Positions 1 to 9,744 of a stretch of DNA of 64,000 bases are shown here, in pieces. Both the position numbers and the translations under genes were made by a program. Each line of letters begins with the position of its first letter. Position 1 is the first letter of the stretch. The notes under the pieces were generated by a model. The model made no database searches. It was not told the DNA's origin and worked only from the letters and a program-made list of their open reading frames with translations. The stretch comes from CBDCWQ01 sp965223435 (GTDB lineage Bacteria > Myxococcota > Kuafuiibacteriia > Kuafuiibacteriales > Kuafuiibacteriaceae), in NCBI GenBank assembly GCA_965223435.1, contig CBDCWQ010000007.1:62001-126000 (forward strand), read 5' to 3'.

Positions 1-1652
1 GGATGGTCTTTCAGGATATAGGCGCCGCGCCACACGGATTCGGGATCAAAATCCGTGTCTCGCGCAAGCGGAGCAACTTTTTGGCGGGTGAATACCAGCG
101 CATGCGGGCCTTCTTCGCCCTCCCCCACGGCGTAACTCCAAGCCATCGCGGTTTCGACGCCATCCGCGGGACGCCAGACCGTCATGCCGGGAATGAGGCG
201 CAACGCCCAAAGCTGTTCAACGGGCTGATGGGTAGGTCCATCTTCCCCGAGCCCAATGGAGTCGTGGGTGAAAATCTGCAGGGCTCGAATTTTCATCAAC
301 GCGCTCAGCCTGAGGGCGGGCCGCATGTAGTCGCTGAACGCCAGGAATGTAGCGCCAAACGGAACAAAAGAACCATAGAGTGCCATGCCATTCACCATGG
401 CGGCCATCGCGTGTTCGCGAACACCGAAATGAATATTGCGACCCGAAAATTCGTCGGGTGCTACGTGGGGGCTGTTGACGATGGTGTTCTTATTGGAGCC
501 TGCAAGGTCGGCCGAACCCCCTACCAAGTAGGGTAGCTCAGCGGCCAGATGATTGATTGCCTGGCCGGACATGGCGCGGGTGGCCGCCGTTTTGTCCGCG
601 AGCGCCCCGGCGGCTTCTTTGGCCACCTTCTTGAGCGAAGCGTCGCGATGCCAGTGCGCGTCCCACAGCGCACGCTGATCGGGTGCGTTGTTTTGCCAGG
701 TATCGACCGCCGCGGTCCATTGAGCTCGGTCCGCTTGACCCCGCTTGATGGCCCCCCAAAATGCCTCGCGTGCCGCGTCTGGGATTTCGAAGGGTCCGTG
801 GCTCCAACCGAGCTTTTCCTTGGTTGCACGGGCTTCTTCGTCCCCAAGGGGTTCGCCGTGGGCCTTGGAGGTCCCCGCGCGATTTGGGCTTCCGTATCCG
901 ATTTGGGTGCGGGCCAGGATAAGCGTCGGTCTCTTTTCCTCCTGTTTTCCCGCGAGAAGAGCGTCCTTGATGGCGCGGTGATCGTGCCCATCAATTCGAA
1001 GCGTATGCCAGCCGTAGGCCTGATAACGTTTCTCGACATCTTCGGTCATGGTGAGATCGGTGCCGCCATCAATGGTGATCTGGTTGTCGTCGTACACACA
1101 CACCAGTTCTCCGAGCCCCAGGTGCCCTGCCAGCGACGCCGCTTCCGCCGTGATGCCTTCCATCACGCATCCATCTCCGAGAATGCTGAACACATGGTGC
1201 GTCACAGGGCTGAATCTGGGTCCGTTGAAACGCACCTTGGCCATACGCGCCGCCAAGGCCATTCCCACCGCATTGGCGAACCCTTGTCCCAGGGGACCGG
1301 TCGTGGTTTCGACGCCCGCGGTGTGACCATACTCGGGGTGGCCTGGCGTTTTGGAACCGAGTTGGCGAAAGTTTTTCAGTTCCTCGAGGGAGAGTGGGTA
1401 ACCACACAGATGCAAGACCGCGTAGAGCAGCATCGAGGCGTGACCGTTGGACAGGACGAATCGGTCCCGGTCGGGCCATTCAGGGCAGGCGGGATCAAAG
1501 CGCATGACCTCCGCCCAAAGAACAACCGCGATATCGGCGAGCCCCATCGGTGCGCCAGGGTGACCGCTGGCCGCGCGATTGGTCGCATCGATGGACAAGG
1601 CCCGAATGCAATGGGCCGCCAGAATTTGGGATTCAGCGTCGGTGGTGCTCAT
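1..1652 (-). CDS. tkt: Transketolase, C-terminus cut by the window start
   Basis: Transketolase, a thiamine-diphosphate enzyme that moves two-carbon units between sugar phosphates in the pentose phosphate pathway. About 550 codons are present of the usual 650-690, and the reading frame runs off the window start. The N-terminal cofactor domain shows GHPGAPMG near residue 30 and the GDG...N thiamine-diphosphate motif (GDGCVMEG, then DDNQITIDG). The pyrimidine-binding domain follows, with GVREHAM, which carries the catalytic Glu, and the family signature GLGEDGPTHQP. The ATG at 1652-1650 is preceded by AGGAAG at a good distance, which fixes the start. It is divergent from addB across a long intergenic region. 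The identification is firm; only the last 100 or so residues are unseen. Confidence 0.96.
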   Translation of the reverse strand, partial: MSTTDAESQILAAHCIRALSIDATNRAASGHPGAPMGLADIAVVLWAEVMRFDPACPEWPDRDRFVLSNGHASMLLYAVLHLCGYPLSLEELKNFRQLGSKTPGHPEYGHTAGVETTTGPLGQGFANAVGMALAARMAKVRFNGPRFSPVTHHVFSILGDGCVMEGITAEAASLAGHLGLGELVCVYDDNQITIDGGTDLTMTEDVEKRYQAYGWHTLRIDGHDHRAIKDALLAGKQEEKRPTLILARTQIGYGSPNRAGTSKAHGEPLGDEEARATKEKLGWSHGPFEIPDAAREAFWGAIKRGQADRAQWTAAVDTWQNNAPDQRALWDAHWHRDASLKKVAKEAAGALADKTAATRAMSGQAINHLAAELPYLVGGSADLAGSNKNTIVNSPHVAPDEFSGRNIHFGVREHAMAAMVNGMALYGSFVPFGATFLAFSDYMRPALRLSALMKIRALQIFTHDSIGLGEDGPTHQPVEQLWALRLIPGMTVWRPADGVETAMAWSYAVGEGEEGPHALVFTRQKVAPLARDTDFDPESVWRGAYILKDH

Positions 1653-2480
1653 AGGGCTTCCTTATTCGGCCCATAGTCACGGGCGGTCGAATTCCGCCTG
1701 AGTGCTCGGAAACATCCGAGCCCGCCTTGGTTCCGGCGCGGCTTCGTCGTCTGGCAGGGCAAGATCCACACGTTCGAGCGCTTGCGGATTAGTGCATCGG
1801 GAAGCCTGAGGCTAGTCCCCTTCTCGGTGTCCACAAAATGGGCCCTGGCCGCCCTGGGACGTGCATTCTTGTGGAAACTGGCGCCAAGTGTCTCCTGGCT
1901 CGCCCCCTAGGCCGGGGGGCGGCTGGCGTTGTCCGCCCAGACCGGGAAGCCCTCATGAGCCGCGGGACTCGGGACGTCGTTGGCGGTCACCTCGCGGCCA
2001 AAGACGTGAACCCGGTAAGGATCAACGATGTGAATGCATTGCTTTTTGTTGCAGTCTCTTACGACTGCAACACGAATGAGGCACCATGCACGCCTACAGG
2101 GTGCACAAAAGCATACATTGTGTGACCATTTTCATTGGTATGGGTTTTGCTTCTTCTTTCTCCCAAGCAAGCGCATCGGTAGGATGCCCAGCCCCCAGTC
2201 CGAGGATGGACCGGGGAAGCGCTTGAAGAAAACGACGAACGGACAGGATGTCGACCCGATAGGATTTCCGGGTGTTTGTAGGAGGTCTCTCCTCCCGGAG
2301 GGGCCAAAGTGGAGAGCCGCGAGACGATGCGGCTCGGGGTAGTGGTAACCCGTTTCATGGACGTTGGGGAGGCCTTCCTTGTGCAGGACGCACGAGGGGG
2401 GCCTGTTCCTAATGGTGCCTTCTCTTTGCCGCCGGTTCAAGGTTGGCTTTCCCATTCGCAAATGTTGAGTAGGCGCGAGG
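1653..2480. other. 828-bp divergent intergenic region with several inverted repeats, no convincing gene
   Basis: This region separates the divergent tkt and addB genes. The short open frames in it show no family resemblance, no good ribosome site and poor composition, so I call no gene. It contains inverted repeats at 1901-1921 (CGCCCCC/GGGGGCG), 2047-2072 (10-bp arms), 2287-2316 (CTCTCC/GGAGAG) and 2314-2335 (GAGCCGC/GCGGCTC, 8-nt loop), plus the palindrome AAGCGCTT around 2218. No hairpin is followed by a T-run in a direction that would make it a standard terminator. It could hold both promoters, a structured addB leader or an unrecognised small RNA. Confidence 0.5.
2047..2072. promoter_or_regulatory. 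Perfect 10-bp inverted repeat (hairpin or operator-like dyad)
   Basis: TGTTGCAGTC, a 6-nt spacer (TCTTAC), then GACTGCAACA. It is the longest perfect dyad in the tkt-addB intergenic region. A T5 run lies before it on the plus strand rather than after it, so it is not a normal terminator in either direction. It could be a regulator binding site for one or both divergent genes, or an RNA hairpin in a long addB leader. Confidence 0.4.
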
Positions 2481-5400
2481 ATGCCTCGGCTCCTTGTGTC
2501 CGCCGCTCACCACCTTCTCCAAGAGCAGGCCGCCTTATGGCTCCAGCATGTCGCCCCTACGAGCCAGGTCTTGGTCCTGGCCGAGACGGCGCGGGCGGCC
2601 CTGGATTTCGTGCGCGCCTCAACGCCCCCAAATGGTGGCTTTTTCGGGGTGCATCCGCGGACCCTCGGGCGCCTTGCGGTCGAACTCGCTTGCTCCCACT
2701 TGGCGACGAAGGGCCTGAGCGAGACGACCGCGCTTGCAGAACAGGCCCTCGCGGTTCGAAGTGCACATGAGCTGAGCGAGCGGAATCAACCGCTGACCTA
2801 CCTTGCGCCGATTAAGGATACCCCTCGCTTCGGATGGGCACTCTCAGAGACCCTGAGCGAATACCGCATGGAACGCCTGCCGGCAGAAGACGTTCGGGTC
2901 ATGGGGCCGGCCGGACGCGATCTTCATCGCCTCCTCACCCAATACGCGAACCAAATGGAGCGCGCAAAGCTCGCGGATCGCCGCGCAGTTTTTGATGCGG
3001 CCATTGAAACGGCTGGCCAGGGGGACCACCCTGCCCTTCGGTGCCCGATTCTGATTCTTGCGCTTACGCCCCAGTCCCGCACTGAGCGTCGCTTGGTCAA
3101 GGCGCTGCTCGAAAGGACCCCAGACGCCTTGGTGACGGTCCTGCATGCACAGACGACAGAGTTGGATTTTTTTTCGCGCGCCCTTCGGTCTCAGCCTGAG
3201 CTTTTGGTTGAGGATGTCGAGACCGCGACCTCACCCGCGTTGGCGCGTGCCAGACGCAATCTCTTCTCCTGGTCCCAACAGGATTTCCGGCCGGCGGCGG
3301 ACGATCGCTTCGTGGCGTTCAGTGCGCTTGGTCAAGACGCCGAATGTCTCGAAATTGCGCGGCGGGCCCAGGGGCTCGCTCTAGGCGGCCAGCGCTTCGA
3401 CGAGATGGCCGTTTTGCTCCGATCGCCAGAGCCTTACCAGGCCTTCCTGGAAACGGCCTTTCGTCGCGCTGACATTCCCGTGTACCTGACCCGAGGCACC
3501 CGAAGGCCGCACCCTGCGGGTCGAGCGCTTTTGTTGCTTTTGCGCTGCGCTCGGGAGCAACTGTCGGCCTCACGGTTTGCCGAGTATCTCTCCTTGGCGG
3601 AGGTTCCCGCGTTGTCAGACAGCGGTGCCCCGCTTTTGAAGCCTGTCCCCTGGGTCCCGCCCAAGGGTGAGTCACAGCTTGTCTTTACATCTTGGCTTCC
3701 GAAGGAGCCATCGGATCCCCCTCGAACCGTGGACGACGCGGCGCCCGTTCTTGAAGGAACGCTCCAGGTTCCCGAGCGTTGGGAGACACTCCTTACCGAT
3801 GCGGCCGTCATCGGTGGGCTGGCGCGCTGGAAGCGGCGGCTCAACGGTCTTGCCAAAGAGTTCCAGCTACAAATTCAACATCTTACTCAAACCGACCCGC
3901 TCCGGGCCTCAAGACGGCAACGGGATTTGCGTTCCCTGCAAAACCTCAAGCAATTTGCGCTGCCCATCATCGAGCGCCTCGATGCATTCCGAACCCCAAG
4001 GCTCTGGGGCGATTGGCTCGAGGCCCTCTTCGAATTGGCTTCCCTGTCTTTGAAAGAGCCCGAAGAGGTGCTCCGCACCCTGGGAGAGCTTAGACCTATG
4101 GCCTCTGTGGGCCCCGTAGCGCTCGGGGAAGTGCATGACGTGCTTACAGAGCGCTTGGGTGCCCTCCGAACCGAGGAAGAAGGTCCAAGATATGGTCGAT
4201 TGTTTGTGGGAACCGCCGCCGAGGCCGCCGGACGGGTCTTTGAAACGGTTTTTCTTCCGGGACTTCACGAGGGAGCCTTCCCGAAGAAAAGCGCTGAGGA
4301 CCCCCTCTTGCTCGACGTCCATCGACAGGCTTCGTCCGATCTGCCCACGAAGCGACCGGCCTGGCAGGCTCGAGAGCGTCGGTTTCTTCGGCAGGCGCTC
4401 GGCGCGGCCCGGTCGCGGCTGGTCTTTTCCTACCCGCGTTGGGACCTCACGCTGGGTAAGGCTGCGATACCGTCCTTCTATGCCTTGGAGCTGATGCGCG
4501 CAGGTTTTGGCGAAGTGCCTACGCTCCAGCCGAACACGAACCATCGGACCACGGCGCACGATGACAAGGGCCAGGGTTCGCCAGAGAACCCGTGCAGCAC
4601 CATGGCAAAAAACGTGGTTGAGGCGACACCGATGCGCCCTGAGCCTTACGCGGCCGTCGACGAGACCGAATACGATCTGGCGGTGATTCACCGCAGTGCC
4701 GCTCGGAGTCCAGATGCCGCCGATGGCTTCGGGCGCTACCTCATCGAAGATGCAACCGGCACAGCGCCCAACCCCATCTTGGCGCGTGCGCTGCGTACCC
4801 AAGCGCTTCGTTTTCGGAGTCCATGGTCCTCGGCGGATGGATTGGCGGATGCTAAGGAGACGGCCGCCCAAATCCTGAGGAAACGCTCCCTTCTTCAGGT
4901 GGCGTACTCCCCGACCGCGCTGCAGCACTTTGCGCAGTGCCCCTATCGATTTTTTCTCTACGGCGTTCATCGTTTGAGGCCACGGGATGAAATCGCCCCC
5001 CTGGAGGACGTCGACCCCTTGACGCGGGGGAGTTTGTTCCACGAAATCCAGTTCGAACTTTTTGGGGCGCTCAAAAAGGCGGGGCTTTTGCCGGTGAATC
5101 AAAGGAATCTTCCCGACGCGTTATCCCATCTCGGTCAGGTGTTTTCGCGAGTGGTGACGGCCTACGAAGAAGAACTGGCTCCCGCCATCCCCCAGATATG
5201 GCGGCAAGCGGTCGATGTTATCAAAAACGATCTCAGAAGCGGCCTCACGCTTGCCAGCGAGCGCGATACCGACTGGCGGCCGCTTTATGCTGAGCTCGCC
5301 TTTGGCCTAAAAGCAGAGACGGGGCGGGATCCTGAGAGTTCTGAAGTGGTTGCGACCATTCTAGATGGCTATTTGGTGCGAGGCGCAGTCGACCTGGTGG

Positions 5401-5819
5401 AAGAAAACCTAAAAATGAATCGCCTTCGCATTACGGATTACAAGACGGGAAGAGTTCCGTACAAGCGCCCGCTTCACGTGGGCGGCGGAGAGTTTCTGCA
5501 GCCGCTGCTATACGCCCTGGCCGTAGAGGCTATTACGGGTCGGCCAGTTGATAGCGGTCGCCTCTTTTACGCAACCCAGCGCGGTTCCTTTAGTTTGGTC
5601 GACGTTCCGGTGACCGAGACCTCCAAGCACAAATTGGCTCAGGTTTTGAGCACCATTGAAGATGCGCTTCAAAATGCGTTTTTGCCGGCCGCCCCCCGCG
5701 AGGGAGGATGCCGCTACTGCGACTACAAAATGGTCTGCGGATCCGGAGAAGAACATCGGGTCCGAAGAAAAGAGACGGCGTCCCTCTGCTCTTTGGAGCA
5801 TCTACGAAGGCTACCGTGA
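2481..5819 (+). CDS. addB: AddB-type subunit of the ATP-dependent helicase-nuclease
   Basis: AddB subunit of the AddAB recombination complex, which resects double-strand breaks before RecA loading. The 1112-residue length fits the family. The C-terminal RecB-type nuclease shows GAVDLVEE (about residue 968), ITDYKTG (about 985) and LQPLLYALAVE. The iron-sulfur cysteines typical of AddB are present: one in FAQCPYRFF (about 820) and three in CRYCDYKMVC (about 1077-1086, C-x2-C-x5-C). The N-terminus (LLVSAAHHLLQ) lacks a Walker A loop, as in AddB proteins with a degenerate helicase half, so ATP hydrolysis probably resides in AddA. The stop overlaps the addA start, indicating coupled translation. 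Confidence 0.93.
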   Translation: MPRLLVSAAHHLLQEQAALWLQHVAPTSQVLVLAETARAALDFVRASTPPNGGFFGVHPRTLGRLAVELACSHLATKGLSETTALAEQALAVRSAHELSERNQPLTYLAPIKDTPRFGWALSETLSEYRMERLPAEDVRVMGPAGRDLHRLLTQYANQMERAKLADRRAVFDAAIETAGQGDHPALRCPILILALTPQSRTERRLVKALLERTPDALVTVLHAQTTELDFFSRALRSQPELLVEDVETATSPALARARRNLFSWSQQDFRPAADDRFVAFSALGQDAECLEIARRAQGLALGGQRFDEMAVLLRSPEPYQAFLETAFRRADIPVYLTRGTRRPHPAGRALLLLLRCAREQLSASRFAEYLSLAEVPALSDSGAPLLKPVPWVPPKGESQLVFTSWLPKEPSDPPRTVDDAAPVLEGTLQVPERWETLLTDAAVIGGLARWKRRLNGLAKEFQLQIQHLTQTDPLRASRRQRDLRSLQNLKQFALPIIERLDAFRTPRLWGDWLEALFELASLSLKEPEEVLRTLGELRPMASVGPVALGEVHDVLTERLGALRTEEEGPRYGRLFVGTAAEAAGRVFETVFLPGLHEGAFPKKSAEDPLLLDVHRQASSDLPTKRPAWQARERRFLRQALGAARSRLVFSYPRWDLTLGKAAIPSFYALELMRAGFGEVPTLQPNTNHRTTAHDDKGQGSPENPCSTMAKNVVEATPMRPEPYAAVDETEYDLAVIHRSAARSPDAADGFGRYLIEDATGTAPNPILARALRTQALRFRSPWSSADGLADAKETAAQILRKRSLLQVAYSPTALQHFAQCPYRFFLYGVHRLRPRDEIAPLEDVDPLTRGSLFHEIQFELFGALKKAGLLPVNQRNLPDALSHLGQVFSRVVTAYEEELAPAIPQIWRQAVDVIKNDLRSGLTLASERDTDWRPLYAELAFGLKAETGRDPESSEVVATILDGYLVRGAVDLVEENLKMNRLRITDYKTGRVPYKRPLHVGGGEFLQPLLYALAVEAITGRPVDSGRLFYATQRGSFSLVDVPVTETSKHKLAQVLSTIEDALQNAFLPAAPREGGCRYCDYKMVCGSGEEHRVRRKETASLCSLEHLRRLP

Positions 5820-8800
5820 ACTTTGCTGTCGACATGAGTGATAAAGAGGCACGGCGCATCATCGCTGAGGAATTGGATGCGACCATGCTTGTGGAGGCTT
5901 CTGCCGGTACCGGCAAGACCTTTGAATTGGTCCGTCGGCTGGTGGCTCTTTTGGGTACCGGTCGACTCAAGGTGGATGGTCTTGTCGCCCTCACCTTTAC
6001 CCGCAAAGCCGCCGGCGAATTGAAGCTTCGGCTCCGGCAGGCTATCGACCAGGGTCGGTGGGCAACAAGAACATCGCCGGCCTGGAAAAAAAACCTAGAG
6101 GTGGCTCTTGGTCAACTTGAAGCTGCCCGGATTTCGACGATTCATGCTTTTTTGGCAGAAGTCCTTCGAGAGAGGCCCGTTGAAGCCGCTGTTGACCCTA
6201 AGTTTGTAGAGCTTGATGAGCGGCAGTCCCGTGCGCTTTTCTCACAAGTTTTTCGTCGCTGGATGGAGCAAAGGCTTTTTAATAAACCGATAGCGCTTCA
6301 AAGAGCCCTGTCGCGGCTTCCGTCCGGTGCCTGGGACCGAAGAACGCCATTCGAGCGATTGGAGCAGGCCGCCTGGAGTCTAGCCGGATGGAGAGATCTA
6401 AGAGAGCCTTGGGAACAACGGCCATTCGCGCGTGATGAAGCGCTGCAGTCGATGGTCGCCCGCTGTGTTCATTTTTCTCAAATGACATCCACTTCATCCC
6501 ACCCGCGTGATCCTCTGTTCTTGGCGACCGCCCCCGTAAGAAATTTTACTGAATGGCATAGCCAACAAGGTGCTCTGTTGGACGACCTCGTGGAGGGGCG
6601 CATCGTAGCCCTCCACGGCGAACTGTCCAAGGACAAACGCAGGGGCACGGGCCCCTATTCTCCTCAACTAGACAGAAGCGCTGTACTCAGCGAGAGAGCG
6701 GCTTTGATTGAAGGGCTTTCGACCTATGCTACCCAGGCCAATGCTCAGCTTGCAGCGCAGTTGAAAGAAGAGCTGTCAGAGGCGATTGACGAGTACCAAA
6801 AAGAAAAAAGAACGCTTGGTAAACTTGATTTTTCGGATCTTCTGCTGGATGCGCGAGCTTTGGTGCGTGACAATATAGACGTTCGCGCATACCTACAGCA
6901 AAAGTTTAGCCACATCCTGGTGGATGAGTTTCAGGACACAGACCCCATCCAAACGGAGGTGCTGTTTCTCCTGGCTTCCAATACTCCGGAAGAATCCGAA
7001 TGGCGAAATACAAAACCCATGCCCGGCAAGCTTTTTCTTGTCGGTGATCCCAAACAATCAATTTATCGTTTTAGACGCGCGGATCTTGCGCTCTACGAAG
7101 ACGTTAAGGACGTTCTTTTACAGGCCGGCGCCCATCTGGTTTACCTTCAGCAAAGCCATCGCGCAAACACGAGCATACAGGCGGCCATCAATACTGCGTT
7201 TGCGCCTGAAATCCGCGGGAACAGGCAAAAAGGTATGCCTCTTTACGTTCCCCTCTCTGGGGGGGATGAGGCGCCGAGCACCCAACCTTCGCTGGTGGCG
7301 TTGCCCGTATCGCGCCCCTTTGGGCGCACCCGCGTCACCAAGGCTGCGGTGGATGCATCATTGCCCCATGACGTCGCAGCCTTTGTCGATTGGCTGGTTC
7401 GAAAAAGTGGCTGGAAGGTCCGAGAACCGACCCATCCGGAGCACTGGGTTCCGGTAGAACCACGTCATATTTGTATCTTGTTTCGGAGGTATTCCGCCTT
7501 TGGCAGAGATGTCACCGCGCCCTACCTTAGAGCACTCGAAGCGCGGGAGCTCCCCCATCTGCTCTTGGGCTCGCGTTCATTTCGTGAACGCGAAGAAATA
7601 GAATGTCTCCTTGCCGCGTTTCGTGCCATCGAATGGCCGGGCGATGAATTGTCGGTGTTTGCCTGTCTTCGAGGCCGGCTGTTTTCGATCCATGACGATG
7701 TGCTTTTTTGTTTTCGGGAGCGCCATCAAGTTCTCCACCCATTTCGGCCCAAACCTGCCGAAGAGGAACCGAGTTTCGTTTCGGTTTGGGAAGCGCTCGC
7801 CCTCCTCCGCAAACTTCACACCGAGCGCAATCGGCGCCCTATTGTGGATACGGTTCAGGCGCTACTCGCTACAGTGAGAGCCTACACAAATTTTGCCCTT
7901 TGGCCGGCAGGGGAGCAAGTCTTGGCCAACGTACAAAGAGTTCAGGATTTGGCTCGAAGCTTTGAGGCGGGTGGTGGCTTATCCTTTCGAGGATTTGTCC
8001 AAACGCTTGCGCATGAACTCGAACATGAGCGCACACCGGAGTCTCCCATCGTGGAGGCTGGTAGCCAAGGTGTGCGGGTGATGACAGTCCATGCGGCCAA
8101 AGGACTCGAGTTTCCGGTGGTGATTTTGGGCGACATCAATGCCCCTTTGGCTGTTGGCGCCGCTGACCGCACCATCGATTGGGAGCAGCGAAAGTGCGCC
8201 ATGCGGCTCTTGGGCTGTCGGCCTTGGGAACTGCTCGAAAACGAAGAAAACGAGAAGGAACAGGACCGACAAGAAGGGTTGCGGGTGAGTTATGTCGCGG
8301 CTACCCGGGCTCGTGACCTCCTGGTTGTTCCGGGCTTAGGACTTGGAATCGATACGCTTTTTCCGGGCGGGCCAGACCGGCGAAGCTGGTTTGGTCCGCT
8401 CGACAAGGTGATCTATCCGCCCGTCGAAGACTGGCGCCGGCCCTCCCCCGCCCCGGGGTGCCCGGCATTTCAAGCGTGCTCTGTTTTGGAGTCAGCCGAT
8501 ATGGGGCCGGACCAAAAAGACCGAAGCGTTCATCCTGGACAACATGTCGGTCTGGCGGCCGGACCGCCCGTCGTATGGTGGGATCCCGCGGCGCTCAATC
8601 TTTCTGTACGGCCCTATTTCGGCTTGAAACGCGAAAAGTTTTTGGCTGAAGATTCAACCAAGGTCCAAGTTCGTGCTGGCCGATCCCAGTATCAACGTTG
8701 GCGTGAGCGAAAAGCCTTGGCCTTAGAGCTTGGTGAACGGCACAGTATTTTCCCATTTCAGCCTAGTGAAACGGAAGAATCTCCACCCGAGGACTTTGTG

Positions 8801-9274
8801 TTTCGCTTTGAAGAAGAGGTCTTGGCTGTCGATGAGGGCAGACCACACGGCGCACGTTTTGGTTCGCTTGTTCACGCCGTGTTTCGGGATGTCCCCCTTC
8901 AACATACGCGAGGACTGGTCGTCGACCTGTGTTCGCATCATGGTCGGATTCTGGGCGCGACCCAAACGGAGATCACGGCTGCAGAAAGCACTTTAAAGCG
9001 TTTGCTTGGACATGAGCTGATAAAGCGAGCTTTTTCTTCCAAGCTTTGCCATCGAGAACTTCCACTGGTTGTGGAAGTGGAGGAAGGCCAGCTCCTTGAT
9101 GGCGTCCTCGATCTGGTTTTCTTTGAGGATGAGAGTTGGGTCGTGGTGGACATCAAGACCGACAAAGAGCTGGCCGCTCATCGGGCCCGTTACCGGCGGC
9201 AATTGGCCTGGTATATGTACGGTCTCTCTCGACTCAAAAAAGCCTACGTCAAGGGTGTATTGCTGCGCGTCTAG
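5816..9274 (+). CDS. addA: AddA-type UvrD-like helicase with C-terminal RecB nuclease domain
   Basis: Helicase-nuclease subunit of AddAB, 1152 residues. Superfamily 1 motifs appear in order: Walker A ASAGTGKT (about residue 28-36), Walker B LVDEFQDTD (about 370), GDPKQSIYRFR (about 410) and MTVHAAKGLEFP (about 760). The C-terminal nuclease has GSLVHAVF, LLDGVLDLV, VVDIKTDKE and the YRRQLAWYMYG helix (about 1010-1136). I chose the GTG at 5816 because it forms a GTGA overlap with the addB stop and has GAAGG five bases upstream; the ATG at 5834 lacks a ribosome site. Further upstream in-frame starts would lie deep inside addB. Both subunits keep a nuclease site, as in Bacillus-type AddAB. Confidence 0.95.
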   Translation: MNFAVDMSDKEARRIIAEELDATMLVEASAGTGKTFELVRRLVALLGTGRLKVDGLVALTFTRKAAGELKLRLRQAIDQGRWATRTSPAWKKNLEVALGQLEAARISTIHAFLAEVLRERPVEAAVDPKFVELDERQSRALFSQVFRRWMEQRLFNKPIALQRALSRLPSGAWDRRTPFERLEQAAWSLAGWRDLREPWEQRPFARDEALQSMVARCVHFSQMTSTSSHPRDPLFLATAPVRNFTEWHSQQGALLDDLVEGRIVALHGELSKDKRRGTGPYSPQLDRSAVLSERAALIEGLSTYATQANAQLAAQLKEELSEAIDEYQKEKRTLGKLDFSDLLLDARALVRDNIDVRAYLQQKFSHILVDEFQDTDPIQTEVLFLLASNTPEESEWRNTKPMPGKLFLVGDPKQSIYRFRRADLALYEDVKDVLLQAGAHLVYLQQSHRANTSIQAAINTAFAPEIRGNRQKGMPLYVPLSGGDEAPSTQPSLVALPVSRPFGRTRVTKAAVDASLPHDVAAFVDWLVRKSGWKVREPTHPEHWVPVEPRHICILFRRYSAFGRDVTAPYLRALEARELPHLLLGSRSFREREEIECLLAAFRAIEWPGDELSVFACLRGRLFSIHDDVLFCFRERHQVLHPFRPKPAEEEPSFVSVWEALALLRKLHTERNRRPIVDTVQALLATVRAYTNFALWPAGEQVLANVQRVQDLARSFEAGGGLSFRGFVQTLAHELEHERTPESPIVEAGSQGVRVMTVHAAKGLEFPVVILGDINAPLAVGAADRTIDWEQRKCAMRLLGCRPWELLENEENEKEQDRQEGLRVSYVAATRARDLLVVPGLGLGIDTLFPGGPDRRSWFGPLDKVIYPPVEDWRRPSPAPGCPAFQACSVLESADMGPDQKDRSVHPGQHVGLAAGPPVVWWDPAALNLSVRPYFGLKREKFLAEDSTKVQVRAGRSQYQRWRERKALALELGERHSIFPFQPSETEESPPEDFVFRFEEEVLAVDEGRPHGARFGSLVHAVFRDVPLQHTRGLVVDLCSHHGRILGATQTEITAAESTLKRLLGHELIKRAFSSKLCHRELPLVVEVEEGQLLDGVLDLVFFEDESWVVVDIKTDKELAAHRARYRRQLAWYMYGLSRLKKAYVKGVLLRV

Positions 9275-9289
9275 TACCCAGTTGGAGAA

Positions 9290-9309
9290 CTCTCGGTTTT
9301 GCCCGAGAG
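9290..9309 (+). terminator. Possible hairpin terminator after addA
   Basis: CTCTCGG, loop TTTTGC, CCGAGAG: a perfect 7-bp stem beginning 15 bases after the addA stop. There is no strong T-run after it, so intrinsic termination would be weak. It may instead protect the mRNA 3' end. Confidence 0.4.
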
Positions 9310-9379
9310 GCATCCTGAGTTTGACATTTCCGGGAGTCGTTCGGTCCTTTCGGAGTCGGAAATCTGGGGAAGAGCGTTC

Positions 9380-9575
<196 letters not shown>

Positions 9576-9744
9576 GTCTGGGCGAAACCGAACCGAGACC
9601 CAACACCGTATGTCGGCACAATGTTGCAGGGCTCGAGGGGCACCCATCCTCATGGCGTGGCCGGCGGAACATGCTCAAACCCCCTCCGGTTTGGGCGCCC
9701 GCGATGAGGACTCATAGGCGCTTCTGTGTTAGTCCGCGTGAGAC

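Noticed and set aside
549..1676. 375-codon plus-strand frame at the window start
   Set aside because: Antisense to transketolase, which is clearly encoded on the minus strand across 1-1652.
3909..5102. 397-codon minus-strand frame inside addB
   Set aside because: Antisense to a well-supported gene with intact nuclease and iron-sulfur motifs; basic composition typical of shadow frames in GC-rich DNA.
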